Part shown: positions 6,178 to 15,782 of the stretch, in pieces
Layout: every line of letters begins with the position of its first letter
Numbering within the stretch: position 1 is the first letter of the stretch
NCBI RefSeq assembly: GCF_004793975.1
Contig: NZ_SRYB01000001.1
Span: 186,001-250,000 of the forward strand
Length of the DNA stretch: 64,000 nucleotides
Source: Lepagella muris
GTDB taxonomy: Bacteria; Bacteroidota; Bacteroidia; Bacteroidales; Muribaculaceae
Reading direction: 5' to 3'
The notes under the pieces: model-generated
Database searches by the model: none
What the model was told of the DNA's origin: nothing
The model's input: the letters and a program-made list of their open reading frames with translations, nothing else
Translations under genes and position numbers: made by a program

Positions 6178-7575
6178 ATGATAGCAATCAAGCGCAGTAT
6201 ATCGTTTGGCGTAGAAGTAAAGAAAAAGCCGGAAGCCGACAATAGAAAAAATCAGAAGCCGGAGGGTCGCGTCAGGTGCGTAATCGTCTGGCATGGTCAG
6301 CGTGTGCGCTTGAGTGTGAACCATAATGTCAATCCCGACAACTGGGAGAAATCTGTGCAAAGATGCAAGGCAAAAACCACACACGGAAAGAATAAAACCC
6401 CGGCATCGGTAATAAACAAAGACTTGCAGGAAATGGAGGATTTGATAAACTCCATATTCATGCGCTTTGAAGAAGCGGGCCGCATACCCACAAAAGAAGA
6501 GTTCTCGGAAGCATACGACCGTCAGGTTAATCCTGAAAAGTATGTTGAAAAGGATAAGATTGTCAATCCGGCAGATGAACCATTGTTTAAGATATATGAC
6601 AAATTCATAAAGGATGGAATGACAAGCGGACGATGGAGCGAGGGTACGCTTGTTAAATGCAGGACTATCAGAAAGCACCTTTATAGTATATCCCGCAAAT
6701 TATCCCTTAATGACATCATCAACGGTGGAATCAACATACTAATCGAACACTTTGCAAAAGTGCCTGATAACTTCAAGCAAAAAGGACTGGCGAATACTAC
6801 CATTAAGAATGACATTGCTTTTGTAAAGGTGTTCTTTCGTTGGGCGCAGGAGCATGGGTATTGTGACGCATCGCCATTCCTATATCAGAAAGTCAAGTTG
6901 AAGACCGCAGAAAAGCCGGTCATCTTTCTTACAAAGGAAGAGCTTATGAAGGTGTATGATTTTGACTTCGGGCATAAGAACTACCTGTCTCAAGTCCGGG
7001 ATGTGTTCTGCTTCTGCTGCTTCACATCCCTCCGCTATTCCGATGTTTACAATCTTCGTAGGTCAAACATCACGGATAGCGAAATCCACATCACCACCAT
7101 AAAGACGCATGACACCCTTACCATAGAACTGAATAGGTATTCACGCGCTATACTGGATAAGTATGCCGACATTCCTTTCCCTGATGATAAGGCGTTGCCC
7201 GTAATCACCAATCAGAAAATGAATGACTACCTGAAAGAGATGGGTAAGGTGTGCGGCATTGATACGCCAATTACCATTACGCGGTATAAGGGAACACAAC
7301 GTTATGACAAGACATATAAGAAGTATGAGCTTCTATCCACACACTGCGCCCGTCGAACTTTTGTCTGCAATGCCATAATGTTGGGCATCCCTACAAATAT
7401 CGTTATGAAATGGACTGGTCATTCAGACTACGCCACGATGAAGCCGTATCTGGATATTGCGGATGAAACAAGACGTTCCGCAATGACAGCGTTTAACCGA
7501 TTTGAAGATTTTATGTTCCCCTCAGATGACCGGACTAAAAATAATGGTGGGGCAGAAAGTGGGGCAGAAAATTGA
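6178..7575 (+). CDS. int: Tyrosine recombinase / integrase
   Basis: This 465-aa integrase is of the Bacteroidota phage/ICE type: an N-terminal arm-binding region, a SAM-like core-binding domain around residues 130-240, then the catalytic domain. Catalytic residues are visible: Arg in TSLRYSDV, the HxxR motif in THCARRTF, His in TGHSDY and the nucleophile Tyr in MKPYLDI. It would catalyse site-specific integration and excision. Its 3' end overlaps the aberrant 3' end of the convergent GH31 gene by 54 nt, which puts the attachment junction about 80-100 bp beyond its stop. An integrase pointing at its own att site is the usual layout. Confidence 0.93.
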   Translation: MIAIKRSISFGVEVKKKPEADNRKNQKPEGRVRCVIVWHGQRVRLSVNHNVNPDNWEKSVQRCKAKTTHGKNKTPASVINKDLQEMEDLINSIFMRFEEAGRIPTKEEFSEAYDRQVNPEKYVEKDKIVNPADEPLFKIYDKFIKDGMTSGRWSEGTLVKCRTIRKHLYSISRKLSLNDIINGGINILIEHFAKVPDNFKQKGLANTTIKNDIAFVKVFFRWAQEHGYCDASPFLYQKVKLKTAEKPVIFLTKEELMKVYDFDFGHKNYLSQVRDVFCFCCFTSLRYSDVYNLRRSNITDSEIHITTIKTHDTLTIELNRYSRAILDKYADIPFPDDKALPVITNQKMNDYLKEMGKVCGIDTPITITRYKGTQRYDKTYKKYELLSTHCARRTFVCNAIMLGIPTNIVMKWTGHSDYATMKPYLDIADETRRSAMTAFNRFEDFMFPSDDRTKNNGGAESGAEN

Positions 7576-9858
7576 CATTATATGAAACTGTATGCAAGTA
7601 AAAATTATGAACCGAGATAATAATCCCCTGATTTGCTTCGTTGTAATTTTGGGTGCGAGCCTACGAGGAATATGGGGAGAGTACCTTCCTTTCTCGTAGT
7701 TGTAGTTGTTGCCTTCATCCTCATAGAGGAGGAACTCGGCATCCTTACCGGGATAAACCACAATTTCGAGATTATCATAATTATTCTCATTGGCATACTG
7801 CACGTCGGGACCAAAAGGAATGATGCTACCCTCTCTTACATATATGGGTGAATGAGAAATCGGAGCATCTGCCGCAATGGTCTGACCTCCATCGATTGAT
7901 TCATTAGTCCAGAAATCATACCATCGTGTTCCGGCGGGGAGATAGACATCATAGGTCTTTGAGGCATTCCAGTTAACTTCTACGAAGTTTCCTGAGCGGT
8001 CGATCTCTTCAGGGGTATAGAGCGCATTGCCTACAGGACAAACGAGTACATTACGACCGAACATAAATTCATCGTTTATATCCCACGTTTTTTTATCATC
8101 CTTGAAATCCATGAATAGAGCCCTCATGAAAGAATCGTCGTTCTTAGACACCTGCCATGCGTGGCTGTATATGTATGGGAGGAAACGGTAACGGAGCTTG
8201 ACGGCATCTACGAGAGCGTCATAGATAGGTTCGCCCTCTTTGCCATACAGATATATTTCACGTGGAGCTCCTGTGCCGTGGCTTCTCATCATCGTCATAA
8301 ACGCGCCAAGTTGCATCCATCTTACATAGAGCTCGCGGAACTGTGGGTTATCCTTTGCCGAGGCCCAGCCATTTGTATTATAGTCGTATGCAAGGAAACC
8401 GCTGATATCTGAATGGACATTGGGGTTAGCTGTCAGGGTGAAGTTTAGGCACACGGGAATCTGCTTGCGCATAGCATCCCATGTAGAGGCAACGTCACCG
8501 CTCCAGGTGTTGGCACCAGTGCGCTGCTGGCCGGCAAAATATGAGCGTGTAAAGATAAAGGCACGCTTTGTACTATCCACATCGCGTTGGTGATTATATA
8601 CACCTTCAACGGCGACGAGAGGATAAGCGTTTCTTACTGAACGGAGAGAGCCAAGGGCTGTCGGGACATCAAGGTCTCGGTCCTGCTCGTTGTAAAAGTC
8701 AGGGTCGGTCGAATCCATCCACCAGCAATCGATACCCATGCGATGGAGACGTGAAAGGTTTTTCCAATAGATATCACGAGCTTCAGCACTATACGCGTCA
8801 TAGACTCTTGACCCGCTGGGATAATCGTCGCGAGGAGGCCATCCTGAAAGGCCACTGGGAGGAAATGTTTCAAAGTCGAGCAGATGACCCTTTGCCGCCA
8901 ATTCGCGATAAGGCTTTGTTCCAACTCCAAACGATTGCCATACTGAAATACTGATGTGAGCGTTCTGATCGTGGACGTGATCAATCATCTTCTGAGGTTC
9001 GGGATATCCGTCGGCAAGGAATTCCATTGCATTCCAAAGGAACGGATTTCCCCAGTATTCCCAGTCCTGAACAATGCAGTCGTAAGGAATTTTGAGGTCG
9101 CGATATTTGTCGACAACTTCAAGAAGTTCGTATTGCGTCGCATAGCGTTCACGGCTCTGATGAAAACCGTATGTCCATAGCGGAGCCATCGGTACCTTGC
9201 CTGACAGATGACGCATGCCGGCTATCACACCGTCGGCGTCTCCACCGTAGATGAAGTAGTAGTCTATGATATCACCTACTTCCGATTCAAGGACGAGTTC
9301 GCCGGCCTTGCCATTTTCGGGCACTGAAATAAACGTAGGTGAGTAGTTATCCCAATACACACCGTAGCCTTTGATACTCTGATAGAAGTGAGCGTAATCG
9401 TCAATATTCGACTGCTCCATGCGGCGCTGCTCGCCACGCTGATTCAGCTTGCCGTTCTGAAGCATACCGATACCGTAGATTGCCTCGTGGGGTTCAACAG
9501 AAAATGTCTGCTTTACTTTGTATGAATTTCGATCTGGACCGGTATGACGTGGAGTGAAAGCATATTCACCCTCGGTCATAAGTAGATTACCTTTTGCATC
9601 GGAAAAAGATACTTTTCCGTTTTCAACCGAGACTGTAAGTTGGTCTGTCGTGTATACAGTTTTGCCGTTCTCAGTATTCATTACTACTGCTACATTTTCA
9701 GGGGTAGCTGTTACCACAAGAGATACATTCTTGGTAGCATCCTCACCATTATCTCTTGTTACCCGCACTATACCAGGGGTATAGAATTCTATTTTCTGCG
9801 CCAATAAGCCTGACGAAGAAAACATGGCAATTGCAGCCATGAAAAATAATTTCTTCAT
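7522..9858 (-). CDS. GH31 glycoside hydrolase (likely alpha-xylosidase), 3' end replaced by element DNA
   Basis: This is a 778-aa protein with a type I signal peptide (residues 1-20), an N-terminal beta-sandwich, then the GH31 barrel. The nucleophile Asp is in CWWMDSTDPDF and the acid/base Asp in NTWSGDV. GH31 enzymes of xylan loci usually remove alpha-linked xylose or glucose in the periplasm. Homology to the second GH31 of this window (for example SIIPFGPDVQY, VYPGKDAEFLLYEDE) runs to YEKGRYS. It then stops abruptly and is followed by about 50 unrelated residues, ending inside the integrase gene. Some 50-80 residues of the distal C-terminal beta domain are thus lost. The catalytic site is intact, but folding or activity may suffer. 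It is the last gene of the HTCS operon. Confidence 0.85.
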   Translation of the reverse strand: MKKLFFMAAIAMFSSSGLLAQKIEFYTPGIVRVTRDNGEDATKNVSLVVTATPENVAVVMNTENGKTVYTTDQLTVSVENGKVSFSDAKGNLLMTEGEYAFTPRHTGPDRNSYKVKQTFSVEPHEAIYGIGMLQNGKLNQRGEQRRMEQSNIDDYAHFYQSIKGYGVYWDNYSPTFISVPENGKAGELVLESEVGDIIDYYFIYGGDADGVIAGMRHLSGKVPMAPLWTYGFHQSRERYATQYELLEVVDKYRDLKIPYDCIVQDWEYWGNPFLWNAMEFLADGYPEPQKMIDHVHDQNAHISISVWQSFGVGTKPYRELAAKGHLLDFETFPPSGLSGWPPRDDYPSGSRVYDAYSAEARDIYWKNLSRLHRMGIDCWWMDSTDPDFYNEQDRDLDVPTALGSLRSVRNAYPLVAVEGVYNHQRDVDSTKRAFIFTRSYFAGQQRTGANTWSGDVASTWDAMRKQIPVCLNFTLTANPNVHSDISGFLAYDYNTNGWASAKDNPQFRELYVRWMQLGAFMTMMRSHGTGAPREIYLYGKEGEPIYDALVDAVKLRYRFLPYIYSHAWQVSKNDDSFMRALFMDFKDDKKTWDINDEFMFGRNVLVCPVGNALYTPEEIDRSGNFVEVNWNASKTYDVYLPAGTRWYDFWTNESIDGGQTIAADAPISHSPIYVREGSIIPFGPDVQYANENNYDNLEIVVYPGKDAEFLLYEDEGNNYNYEKGRYSPHIPRRLAPKITTKQIRGLLSRFIIFTCIQFHIMSIFCPTFCPTIIFSPVI

Positions 9859-9905
9859 TGTTATAAAAAATGATTGATGTTATTATTATATTGTTCTCGA
9901 GAAAT

Positions 9906-11570
9906 CTATTGTTGTGAAGTGGCGTAAACTCCAACCATAGTACCTGTAAAATTACCGGCTGTTTTAGTACTTAAAATATGAGCCGGAAGTTTTAACGGTA
10001 TTTCGTCATAAGAGTTGTCGCCTACTGAATAGTAGAAAGAATACTCTCCATCGCCATCAGAACTTATTTTAAGTTTCAATGGTTTATCGGATTTGGACAA
10101 GACCTTATCCCAATTACGACTGTAACCATTTTTACTTTGAGCCATCAGTTTTACGGTAGCTGAACCTTCGCAATTAGCACTCTTTCCTAACGCGATGAAA
10201 CAGTCATCATCCTGAAATAAAATCAGGCCTGCAAAATCAGTTGGTGATTTCGGGTTAAAACTTTCAAGAGTTACATTGATGTCAAAAGTATTTTCGGTAA
10301 CCCAACGCCCTATTGCAGCCGGCGATTTTCTATCGCTTATCAGAACATCCGATGGACTTATTACAAGTTTATTGTCTGTTACAGTGTAAAAAGTTGACTT
10401 AGGATTTCGGATGAAAAATACATCATTTACTAAAGAATCACGGCACCATAAACGATTTTCACATTCTTTCTGCGCCTGCCAGACAATTGCCTCGTCAGCC
10501 TCGGTTACGACGGGTTGCCCATTCACCCAGCGAACAGGGTGAATAAATGTCTCTCGACCCATAATATCATGTCCATCAGCCGAGTATGGACGGACTCCGA
10601 GAAATAAAGCCCACCAATTACCTTCTACGTCTTCTACCAGATCAGCGTGTCCGGCACAGGTCACAGCGTTGTGCCTGTCGGGAGAAAGACTCCGTTGAGT
10701 AAGGATTGGATTGATGTTACATGGTATGAACGGTCCCTTAGGATTATCCGATACAAATATCACTTCTCGATGATCGGGTCCGGTACCGCCTTCAGCACAC
10801 ATCAGATAGTACTTCCCATTGATATTGTAGAGATGCGGGCCTTCAATCCATATGGGTTTCTCATTGATATTGACACCACCGTTAACAATTACTTTCGATT
10901 CTCCCGTCACACAGTCGTTTTCCCAGTCAAAGTCGTGAATACGAATGGTTCTGTGTCCGCCGTAGAGTTCTTTACCCTCAGGACCATCATTGTTTACAAT
11001 ATAGGCCTTGCCGTCTTTGTCAAAAAGAATACTCGGGTCTATGCCACCTACCTGTGGAAGCCATATAGGGTCACTCCAGATACCTTCTTTAGGATTCTTG
11101 GTCTTTACATAGAAATTGCCACCATTACCTACATGAGTAGTAATCATATAGAAAGTTTCGTTCTGCGGATTATAGGAAATATCGGGAGCATATATTCCCG
11201 CCGATATATTCAGACTGTCCGGCAGACTTAGTTGAGATGGACGGTTAAGTACATACCCAAGGCGTTCCCAATTTTTAAGGTCGTTGCTATGCCATATAGG
11301 AACACCGGGGAAGAAGGCAAATGACGAATTTACCAGATAATAGTCATTCCCGACCCTTATAATTGACGGATCAGGGTAGCAGCCTGGCAAAAGCGGCGTT
11401 GCCAGTTTAGATGTATCAGTCTGGATGGATTCAGCAGTGACATGATAATCAAAGTCAGAGAATACAGCCTTGCCAGTCGATGTTGCCGTATTGCATGAGA
11501 TCGATAAAATGGATATCGCTGAAACGGCAATAGGCCGGAATACCTTTTTAGTTGTCGTTATTAGATTCAT
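9906..11570 (-). CDS. GH43 beta-xylosidase / alpha-L-arabinofuranosidase, lipoprotein
   Basis: This is a 554-aa protein. The lipobox SISC near residue 26 has no acidic residues just after Cys, which suggests a periplasm-facing lipoprotein. The five-bladed propeller carries the three GH43 acids: the base in GCYPDPSI, the pKa modulator in GGIDPSILFD and the acid in EGPHLY. A C-terminal beta-sandwich (about 370-554) follows, as in xylosidase-type GH43s. It would release xylose or arabinose from imported oligosaccharides. The start overlaps the HTCS gene by 23 nt, so sensor and enzyme are co-translated. It is a paralogue of the GH43 at 39274. Exact specificity cannot be read. Confidence 0.88.
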   Translation of the reverse strand: MNLITTTKKVFRPIAVSAISILSISCNTATSTGKAVFSDFDYHVTAESIQTDTSKLATPLLPGCYPDPSIIRVGNDYYLVNSSFAFFPGVPIWHSNDLKNWERLGYVLNRPSQLSLPDSLNISAGIYAPDISYNPQNETFYMITTHVGNGGNFYVKTKNPKEGIWSDPIWLPQVGGIDPSILFDKDGKAYIVNNDGPEGKELYGGHRTIRIHDFDWENDCVTGESKVIVNGGVNINEKPIWIEGPHLYNINGKYYLMCAEGGTGPDHREVIFVSDNPKGPFIPCNINPILTQRSLSPDRHNAVTCAGHADLVEDVEGNWWALFLGVRPYSADGHDIMGRETFIHPVRWVNGQPVVTEADEAIVWQAQKECENRLWCRDSLVNDVFFIRNPKSTFYTVTDNKLVISPSDVLISDRKSPAAIGRWVTENTFDINVTLESFNPKSPTDFAGLILFQDDDCFIALGKSANCEGSATVKLMAQSKNGYSRNWDKVLSKSDKPLKLKISSDGDGEYSFYYSVGDNSYDEIPLKLPAHILSTKTAGNFTGTMVGVYATSQQ

Positions 11571-14500
11571 TTTGACTTTCTGAATTATTTAGAATATTTA
11601 CTTGTTCATCGGATAACTCTGTATACTCTGAAGGTGTATAACCATATTGGTTTTTGAAAGCAGTTGAGAATACTCCGGGATTTGAGAAACCTACGGCATA
11701 GGCAACCTGTGAAATATTTGTGTCACAGGTCCTCAATAATTTTGCGGCCTGCGCAAGCCGAATGTTACGAACAAACTCAACGGGCGAAATGCCGGTAAGA
11801 CCCTTAATTCGGCGGTGTAGAGTAACACGACTCATACCTATACTGTCTGCCAGATCTTCAATCTTAAAATCCGAATTCGACATATTCTCGTTGATGACTG
11901 CCGTGAGCTTATCCATAAAGATGTCATCATTACTTTTCATCTTTACAGGCTGTATTTTCTCATCGATGTCTTTATCTACCGACAATCTACCTTTAAGTCT
12001 TAAACGACCATTTATAAGATTGCCACACAAAAGAAGAAGTTCCTCTAAGTTAAATGGTTTTGAAAGAAAAGCTTCAGCTCCTATATCCCATCCTTTGATA
12101 CGAGTTTCATATTCTGCCCTGGTAGTAAGCAGTATGATTGGAATAATAGAAGTTCGGGCATTTGACTTAAGACGCTTTAAAAGTTCAAAGCCATCCATGC
12201 GGGGCATCATGACATCTGAAACAATCAGGTCTATACCCGAAGTCTGGGCTATGTTGAATGCCTCAATACCATCTTTTGCCGTCAATACTTTATATTCAAT
12301 AGACATATTGGTTTGCAAGTACATTATTATATCCTCATCGTCATCAACGATAAGCAACCTTGGTTTGCGTTTAATGGCATGACTGTTCGGTTTCACCTCC
12401 TGTACAATATTGTCTCTGAATATCACAGGACGTTCATGCAATGTATTGGTCTGAATGGGATTAATAATTTCATTTTCAGACAAGTGTTCTTTTCCACAAG
12501 GAACAATAACAATAAAACGGCTGCCGTTCTCTCCTTTTCGATTCTCCGCCGTAAGTCTTCCATGGTGAAGATCTACTAACATTTTGGTGAGATGAAGCCC
12601 AATTCCATAACCTGCTGTTTCATTTGAAGCTTGATAAAAGCGCTCGAAAATCTTATTTATTTTCCCTTCCTCTAATCCTATTCCGGAATCCTCTACTATG
12701 ATTTGGGCTTCTTGTTCATTGGACGTAATCGTGACATTGATACTTCCATTATCGGGCGTGAATTTGAAAGCGTTTGAAATAAGATTGATAATAATTTTAT
12801 CAAAATTGTGAGGATCAATCCAAAGGAAAAGAGATTCCTGGTCATGTACAAATGTTAGAGTGATATGACGTTCCGATGCCACATACTCAAACTCGTCGAC
12901 TATATTTTTCACAAGAATAATTATATCAGTCTTGATAAAACCAAGCTTCATCTGTCCTTTCTCGATCTTTCTTATATCAAGAATTTGATTTACAAGATTT
13001 TCAATTCTCGAAACACTACGCGACATCGTCATCAGGGCACGTTTTTTCTTTGTGTCGGTTTCTGACTTAATCAATGAAGAAAGAGGACTGACTATAAGAG
13101 ACAGCGGTGAGCGGAGCTCATGCGCGATATTTATGAACGAGCGGAAACGCTCTTCATGAATTTCTTCTTTTTTCTTTCGGTTGAGTTGCCGTTTGTAAAT
13201 AAATAACGCAAACGAGACAAAAGCCAGTGCGAGAATTACATACATTAGAATGGCCGAGTTAGACGCATACCAAGGTGGTGCAATTGAAATATTAAACTTC
13301 CTGACAGGAGAGTATATGCCATTTTCATTCGCTCTTACTTCTAAGTGATAATTACCCGATGGAAGATAGTTGCACGAAACTTTATTCTCTCCCCGCATAA
13401 CCGGTTGCCAGCTGTTATTCAGTTCGAGTATTCTAAACTCAAATTGAATGTTCTCCTTATCCTCAAAACCGAAGGTGGAAAATTCCATGGCAAAAGAGTT
13501 ATGCTCTTGGTCAAGATTAATCCCCGTGCAATCATGCCAATTAGCGTCAGCGACTCGATTGCTGCCAAAGTGGGTATTTGCCGATATTTCCTCATTATTT
13601 ACATAAAGACGCGTAAGGACCGGACAGCCCGGAACATTGCCTGACGGCATGGTATTTGCCGAAAGATATGTAATGCCACTGAGACCGGCAAAATACATTT
13701 TACCGGATTTGGACGCAAGGTATCCTGATTTAATGAATTCTTTATCAACTAAACCATTACCCGAGGTATAGGTTATTACAGATTCCGTGGAAGCGTTTAA
13801 TCTTCCAAGACCTTTGTAGGTCGAAAACCATACATCACCATTGTCTGCAGCCACAATACCACATATCATACTGTTTTGCAAGCCATCTTTTATATTATAA
13901 TCCTGCAGTTCACAGGTCATGCCGTTATATCTATACATGCCATTGTTGGAACCAATCCACATTTCCCCATTATCGTCACGGCAAAATGCGTTGACAACAT
14001 TTGATCTAAGCTTTTCGATACAGTTTAAGTCTATCAGGCGATTATTGTAGGGATCATAGCAGTCAACTCCATCACAATGACCAATCCAGATGAATCCATC
14101 GTCATCACAATAAAGAGTTATGATATAGTCGTTGCCAAGTCGTCGGTCTGTTGCAAGCTGTGTCGAGCTGTTTACATAATTTAATTTACCGTTGTCGTCT
14201 ATCTGTATAAGGCCTTTCCTCAGTGTAGCAATATAAATGCGTCGGTCCTTGCCTACGAGCACCTTGGTAAGATATAACCCATCAGCAATATTGTCATTTT
14301 TAATAAGTTCACCGTTTTTATTGAATTTATATAACTCGCCAATAGGGGACACAGCCCAAATTATTCCTTCGTGATCAATCGCAATACTGGAAATGCTTTT
14401 ACCGGTATTAAACACTCTTATAATTTCCATCTCAGGAGTAAAACAAAATATTTCGCCATCGCTTGTCGAAACCCATATTTCACCACTGCTATCTTCAGTT

Positions 14501-15513
14501 ATACATGTAATTAAATTTGATATAGACTGTGTTATTTCTTTAAAACGAAATTTGAAGGGATTGGAGGTCAAATGCAATATACCTGATTTGTGACTACCCA
14601 TCCAGATACCATTTTTACTGTCAAAACAAACACTATATACATGGTCTGTTCGGAATGATTCATCATAAAAGAAAAGAGTGGGCTTGGAGTGCTTATCTTT
14701 TATCTGGTACAAGCCTCTGTTGCGAGTGACAATATATATTATACCATCCCGAGAAGAAATAATTTCAGTAATATCATTGATATTAGTATCGGATAGATTC
14801 ACTTCATCAAAACGAGATACATCATCATTCCAAAAATAAACTTTATCAGTTGTAGCATACCATAGATTACCCAGAATGTCAACGGTTGTATTAATTATGA
14901 ATTCAGATTCCTCTACAAGTACCGCCTTTTTATGGTCTGGAGCAATATAATAGAGTCTGTTGTTGTTCAGTGTTATCCATATACGATGTTTACTATCTTC
15001 ATCAATGGTGACCATGAAACCCATTTCAAAAAGTTTATTGATATCTTCCAACTTCTCGGCCAGTAAACTCTCTGCGTCAATACGATAAACACCATAACCA
15101 TTGGTTACAGCCCAGATTTCACCGTTTGACAATTCAGTCATATCCATTACTGACGGTTTTTCAGCGTCAACAAATCTGACATTCTCAAATGAATCGGAGT
15201 AAGAAGAGTATCGTTGTAACCCACTGCCGCTACCGATCCACAAATCTTCGTTCTTATCTACATATAGAAACTGCACAATGTTATTTCGAAGAGATGTCGA
15301 ATCATTTTTATCAAATAAATATGATTTAACATTCCATCCGTCAAACCGGTTAAGACCGTTTTCGGTGGCTACCCAGATGTAACCGTCAGCATCTTGTATC
15401 AAGGCATTAATTCTTCCACAGGTCAACTCTGCGTACTCGTAATTACGCAAATGTTGAGCATGACATAAAATGCCAATGAAAAGAGCCATGTATGTGATGA
15501 ATGTGCGTAACAT
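11548..15513 (-). CDS. Hybrid two-component system regulator (HTCS)
   Basis: This is a 1321-aa protein. I start it at the ATG at 15513 (MLRTFITYMALFIGILCHAQ, a signal peptide). An upstream in-frame ATG at 15594 lies above the -7 box and would add an unlikely leader. Domain order: periplasmic two-bladed sensor propeller repeats (about 30-640, many DGxIW motifs), a Y_Y_Y domain (about 650-740), one membrane helix (about 750-770), a histidine kinase with His in NIAHELRSP (about 797) and an ATPase, a receiver with Asp in SDVMMP (about 1100), and an AraC-type HTH (about 1215-1310). HTCS proteins bind an oligosaccharide in the periplasm and switch on their utilization locus. It lies divergent from the GH97 operon and is the obvious regulator of this xylan locus. 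Confidence 0.95.
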   Translation of the reverse strand: MLRTFITYMALFIGILCHAQHLRNYEYAELTCGRINALIQDADGYIWVATENGLNRFDGWNVKSYLFDKNDSTSLRNNIVQFLYVDKNEDLWIGSGSGLQRYSSYSDSFENVRFVDAEKPSVMDMTELSNGEIWAVTNGYGVYRIDAESLLAEKLEDINKLFEMGFMVTIDEDSKHRIWITLNNNRLYYIAPDHKKAVLVEESEFIINTTVDILGNLWYATTDKVYFWNDDVSRFDEVNLSDTNINDITEIISSRDGIIYIVTRNRGLYQIKDKHSKPTLFFYDESFRTDHVYSVCFDSKNGIWMGSHKSGILHLTSNPFKFRFKEITQSISNLITCITEDSSGEIWVSTSDGEIFCFTPEMEIIRVFNTGKSISSIAIDHEGIIWAVSPIGELYKFNKNGELIKNDNIADGLYLTKVLVGKDRRIYIATLRKGLIQIDDNGKLNYVNSSTQLATDRRLGNDYIITLYCDDDGFIWIGHCDGVDCYDPYNNRLIDLNCIEKLRSNVVNAFCRDDNGEMWIGSNNGMYRYNGMTCELQDYNIKDGLQNSMICGIVAADNGDVWFSTYKGLGRLNASTESVITYTSGNGLVDKEFIKSGYLASKSGKMYFAGLSGITYLSANTMPSGNVPGCPVLTRLYVNNEEISANTHFGSNRVADANWHDCTGINLDQEHNSFAMEFSTFGFEDKENIQFEFRILELNNSWQPVMRGENKVSCNYLPSGNYHLEVRANENGIYSPVRKFNISIAPPWYASNSAILMYVILALAFVSFALFIYKRQLNRKKKEEIHEERFRSFINIAHELRSPLSLIVSPLSSLIKSETDTKKKRALMTMSRSVSRIENLVNQILDIRKIEKGQMKLGFIKTDIIILVKNIVDEFEYVASERHITLTFVHDQESLFLWIDPHNFDKIIINLISNAFKFTPDNGSINVTITSNEQEAQIIVEDSGIGLEEGKINKIFERFYQASNETAGYGIGLHLTKMLVDLHHGRLTAENRKGENGSRFIVIVPCGKEHLSENEIINPIQTNTLHERPVIFRDNIVQEVKPNSHAIKRKPRLLIVDDDEDIIMYLQTNMSIEYKVLTAKDGIEAFNIAQTSGIDLIVSDVMMPRMDGFELLKRLKSNARTSIIPIILLTTRAEYETRIKGWDIGAEAFLSKPFNLEELLLLCGNLINGRLRLKGRLSVDKDIDEKIQPVKMKSNDDIFMDKLTAVINENMSNSDFKIEDLADSIGMSRVTLHRRIKGLTGISPVEFVRNIRLAQAAKLLRTCDTNISQVAYAVGFSNPGVFSTAFKNQYGYTPSEYTELSDEQVNILNNSESQNESNNDN

Positions 15514-15533
15514 GTCGATGTAAATTTGTTTTG

Positions 15534-15541
15534 CAAAATTA
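15534..15541 (-). promoter_or_regulatory. -7 box of the HTCS operon
   Basis: The minus strand reads TAATTTTG, matching TAnnTTTG, 20 nt before the chosen HTCS start codon. It gives a short leader and argues against the upstream ATG at 15594. Confidence 0.55.
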
Positions 15542-15741
15542 CAAAAAGAATCACATTTAATGCCTTTCAGGCTGATAATTACACGTGTTTTCATGTAATA
15601 AAGTATTCATTAAATGTATCAGCAGGTCAATTTATCATACTAACACATTTTGTAAACACAATGAAACGGGCAGCTGCGGTCGTGATACACCGGCGTAAGC
15701 AAACGATACCCTCTGATTCTCTATTTAAGTCAATTGGTCGG

Positions 15742-15749
15742 TAATTTTG
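15742..15749 (+). promoter_or_regulatory. -7 box of the GH97-GH95-GH43 operon
   Basis: TAATTTTG lies 33 nt before the ATG at 15783. The roughly 190-bp divergent region between this and the HTCS promoter is where HTCS binding sites would be expected. I could not define them by eye. Confidence 0.55.
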
Positions 15750-15782
15750 CAGTGATATAAATTTTTAAATCAAACGAATAAT

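Noticed and set aside
15514..15594. Upstream start for the HTCS gene at 15594
   Set aside because: It lies above the -7 box at 15534-15541 and adds 27 residues in front of a clear signal peptide.
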